This document shows positions 61,196 to 64,000 of a stretch of DNA of 64,000 nt, piece by piece (position 1 is the first letter of the stretch; each line of letters begins with the position of its first letter). The notes under the pieces are model-generated. The model saw only the letters and a list, made by a program, of their open reading frames with translations, did not search any database and had not been told where the DNA came from. The stretch spans positions 9,689,629 through 9,753,628 of the forward strand of contig CM067526.1 in NCBI GenBank assembly GCA_034509925.1, given 5' to 3'. Source of the DNA: Hirudinaria manillensis (taxonomy: Eukaryota; Annelida; Clitellata; Hirudinida; Hirudinidae). The position numbers and the translations under genes are program-made.

Positions 61196-63013
61196 ATCTG
61201 ACAAATGCCTTAGAAGGAGCGGGAATATATTGAGATCATCTTTCACAATGCAATCACAAGCGACACTGAAGCATTGTTCTGCTCGTCATTGGAGATTTTA
61301 ATGATTATTGTATTATTGTATCATTAATATTTATTATATTATATATTTATTGTCATATTTAATGAATAATCAATCAAAAGAATCAAACAAAAAATAATAA
61401 ATAAACTATTTCCTTTTTATTTTCATACGAACGATCCACTGAAACCAGTATTTAAAATTCCTTCCATAAAACATTAAACCTACCTAATGACTATAAAGCT
61501 AGATGATGATAATGATGGTGGTGACGACGACGACGATGACGATGATGATATCGGCAGAAGATGACGTCACAGATGCTCCGTGACTCGAGCAGCATCGGCG
61601 GCATTTGAAGTGCTGCAGATCGGAGATGTTATCTGAATTTCAACATGATTTTTATGTCCACATTCGACACCATTCCATGCGTTCGTTCGTCCTGGAAATT
61701 ATTCCCTAGGAACATTTTCAAGTCTTTAAAGGTTGCTCTCTAATGACTTTTTCACATCGTTTTTTGTTGTTGTTGGAGACTCGTCATTTGTTTTTCTTAA
61801 ATGTTTTGCTCCTAATCGAGCCGAACTGATTGGTACGATTTATCATTCGCTGACATCTAGGAAGTGATAACTGATGAGAACAACACAGGTAAAGGTGAAT
61901 TATAAATGATAATATGAACGGTAATGACAACAGAACAACTGGCAGTCCAAATAGTTTGCAATCATCACTTGAAAGGAGTCTGCCGAGAGAGTTTTCATTG
62001 ATTGCCGATGACGAAAATGTCTGGAGAGTATTGCCTGAGGTTGGAAGGACAAATATCTACTCATCGATTGCAAAACATCAATCCATTGAAACTGATGGAT
62101 CGTGCCAGCCGAGAATCAAAATGAATGCTGATCAACTCCTTCTCTGACATTTTCCACGCCATTCATTACCTCCTTTTCCAAAAGTTTACGACTTTTATTC
62201 CTGTAATTAGAACTAAATATTTTTTAATTATTTCATAACAATAACTCATCTCCTCTAACATGTCCATGTCCTTATGGGAACACAGGTTTATTAAACGATA
62301 TTTTGTTGAATTGTTAAATTAGAGATTTACAAATCTTTTTTTTTTGCGATGCAAAATAAATTAACGTATTTTGATATGAAATTTGAATGTTTTGAATCAA
62401 AAATATTTTTAATATGAATGCATGAAATATAAAGGAAAGAATGAAACAGAAAACAGATGCTTGAAACCTATTGACCTCAGATATATTCAGATGGATATAT
62501 TTCGCCATAATTTCACAATAAATACAAAAATGTAGACTAAATATATAATTAATTGCCTGACTTGTGGGGATTAAAGAGAAAAAATGTGATATTAATGTTT
62601 GATTAATTATATTTCGTGACTTCTCTGAAGCCTTGTGAGATTGATGAGACATTTTACATTTTCGTCGAATTTGTAAACAAATGCAGAAAATAATTTCAAC
62701 GTATATTGTATATAGTATCATGCAATCAGTTCAAATGTTTTCTTGATTCAGTAAAATCAACAACTTGTCTAACTTAAACAAACCTTAAACCTGCTCTTCT
62801 CGTTTCGAAAATGTACACAGAAACGCTTTTTTTCAATCGTGATTGGTTTTTCTGTGCCATTTGTCACCCAGTGTCACTTAGTGCCATTTGTCATAGAGCA
62901 ACACAGGAAACACTGACCTTCAAGATGCAACTTTAAATTTTTTAAATAAAATATTTTTACCTAAAAAAGAAAAGGGGAGCAAGAAATGTTGTTCATTTAA
63001 ATTGCAAACCAAC
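61196..63013. other. AT-rich spacer with a CRE site and one weak ORF
   Basis: TGACGTCA at 61562-61569 lies in a GC-richer patch (61545-61640). The 77-codon plus frame 61914-62147 is non-repetitive (SLPREFSLIADDENVWRVLP) but has no recognised domain; I leave it uncalled. Confidence 0.45.
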
Positions 63014-63088
63014 CTTGCAAAGGTCATAAACTCTTGGAAAACCATTTCCGGATGGAACGCCTTTAATCCTACACCTTCTGTCCTTCTG
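63014..63088 (-). CDS. Candidate 75-bp internal exon of an unidentified minus-strand gene
   Basis: A strong pyrimidine tract (TTCGCTTCTTTTTTTTTT) and CACCAG acceptor (AG at 63090-63089) precede 75 bp that end TTTGCAAG|GTTGGT, a good donor. Two of the three frames stay open: one reads QKDRRCRIKGVPSGNGFPRV, the other RRTEGVGLKAFHPEMVFQEF. Without partner exons the frame cannot be chosen and no family is recognised. Splice-signal quality is the main support. Confidence 0.25.
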
Positions 63089-64000
63089 CTGGTGATCGAG
63101 TAAAAAAAAAAGAAGCGAAAATGAAGCGACTGCGAACAATGGAAAGCCATCAGATGTGATTACAACAGGAACAAATTGAAATTCACGTCACAAACCAGAA
63201 ACCAGGAGCAGATATTTGGAGCGAAAAAGGAAAGTATTTGGCCATAAAGCTGGCAGGGAGTAACAAGTCCTCGTTGAATGTGACATGGAAAACTCATTTA
63301 ATATTCAGGACAACATTTCTTCCAAACCACTGACCAAGAATGATCCCAATTTGCCTCTAATTGCCTTCAGATCGAACATATAAAATACTTTTGCTTCTTT
63401 TTCATCAATTTTAATCTTTTTTTTTGTTTAAATATTTAATTTTATAATTGCTTTAAATGTCTGTTCAAAAGATCAGAATGTTATTGCAGTAAATATTAAT
63501 TATTGGTAATAACAACAATTATTACCATAATATTCGTGTCGTGCTATTTTTATTTTTCTTACTTAAGAAGGTTAGAATATATCGCAACAAATTATCACTT
63601 AAGCCATTCCATTGTTTCACAAAATAATAATTTTAGAAATGTTTTTGATGAAATATACACTCATTGCTTGTAGCTTTGTTATTAGGCTCACTTACTGTCA
63701 AATGAAAGGCATCGTCTCTGTGTTTTAATCCTTGTATAAGGGTGTACAATTGTTTGGTGATGTGTTATTATTTCACTCGTTCAATCATAATCTGTCCTAT
63801 TTTGAAAATCTTTTCACGAAATAGTAATACATTGCTATTTCGGTTCACGCGACTTTAAAATTACTTAAATTTACCTTAAAATACCGAAAATTATTTTGAA
63901 ATTACTTAAAATATTATCTCCGATCCCAAAATCTGTCCGCCATTTCTTCAAAAATGAACGTTATGTCCTGGACTCATGTTTTATCTTGGCAACTTCCGCT
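63089..64000. other. AT-rich right end of the window
   Basis: No gene or repeat recognised. Confidence 0.5.

Noticed and set aside
61914..62147. 77-codon plus frame with mixed composition
   Set aside because: No recognised motif and no promoter or splice evidence.

Overview
The window is AT-rich, intron-bearing DNA with very low gene density. It is dense in microsatellites and minisatellites and holds several degraded transposable elements. Its hallmarks are metazoan: a spliced rhodopsin-family GPCR with GT-AG introns, an R2-clade retrotransposon relic, a Mutator-like element, a Ty3/mag-like LTR element, a tRNA-derived SINE, and TTAGGG-type telomeric motifs. The receptor style (TM7 of the form NHAINFILYC) and this set of elements fit an invertebrate, most plausibly a lophotrochozoan such as a mollusc or annelid. 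That placement is inference. There are no operons, CRISPR arrays or prokaryotic signals.

Layout. (1) 1-4989, minus strand: the one convincing host gene, a class A peptide-type GPCR. Three coding exons (4989-4662, 1539-1430, 1170-1) join in frame, and the gene runs off the left edge without a stop. Its 3.1-kb first intron holds a decayed LINE ORF1-like fragment; a second copy in the opposite orientation lies at 30.3-30.7 kb. (2) 7.4-17.4 kb: a microsatellite-rich stretch with an (AT)n/(GAA)n/(GAT)n cluster at 8.3-9.5 kb and an (AATAT)n array at 13.7 kb. A 777-bp Mutator-like element (14424-15200) follows, with subrepeated terminal inverted repeats and a 9-bp target duplication. A cluster of TGACGTCA sites lies beside it. 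(3) 17.4-31 kb: mostly featureless AT-rich DNA with a 2-kb inverted repeat (20.7/22.7 kb), a 22-bp tandem repeat and one candidate terminal exon on the minus strand. (4) 31.1-34.1 kb, minus strand: an R2-like non-LTR retrotransposon lying outside rDNA and broken by at least three lesions. (5) 34-47 kb: AT-rich, repeats only. (6) 47353-48732: a miniature LTR retrotransposon with 5-bp target duplications, whose start and stop codons both overlap its LTRs. (7) 49.9-64 kb: SINE and LINE tails, a tRNA-derived SINE at 54.3 kb, further satellites and one candidate small exon at 63.0 kb.

The mobile elements look inactive: each keeps diagnostic ends or motifs but lacks most of its machinery. Most of the longer open frames are translations of simple repeats. 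Apart from the GPCR and the transposon proteins, proposed coding segments are low-confidence candidates and are marked as such.
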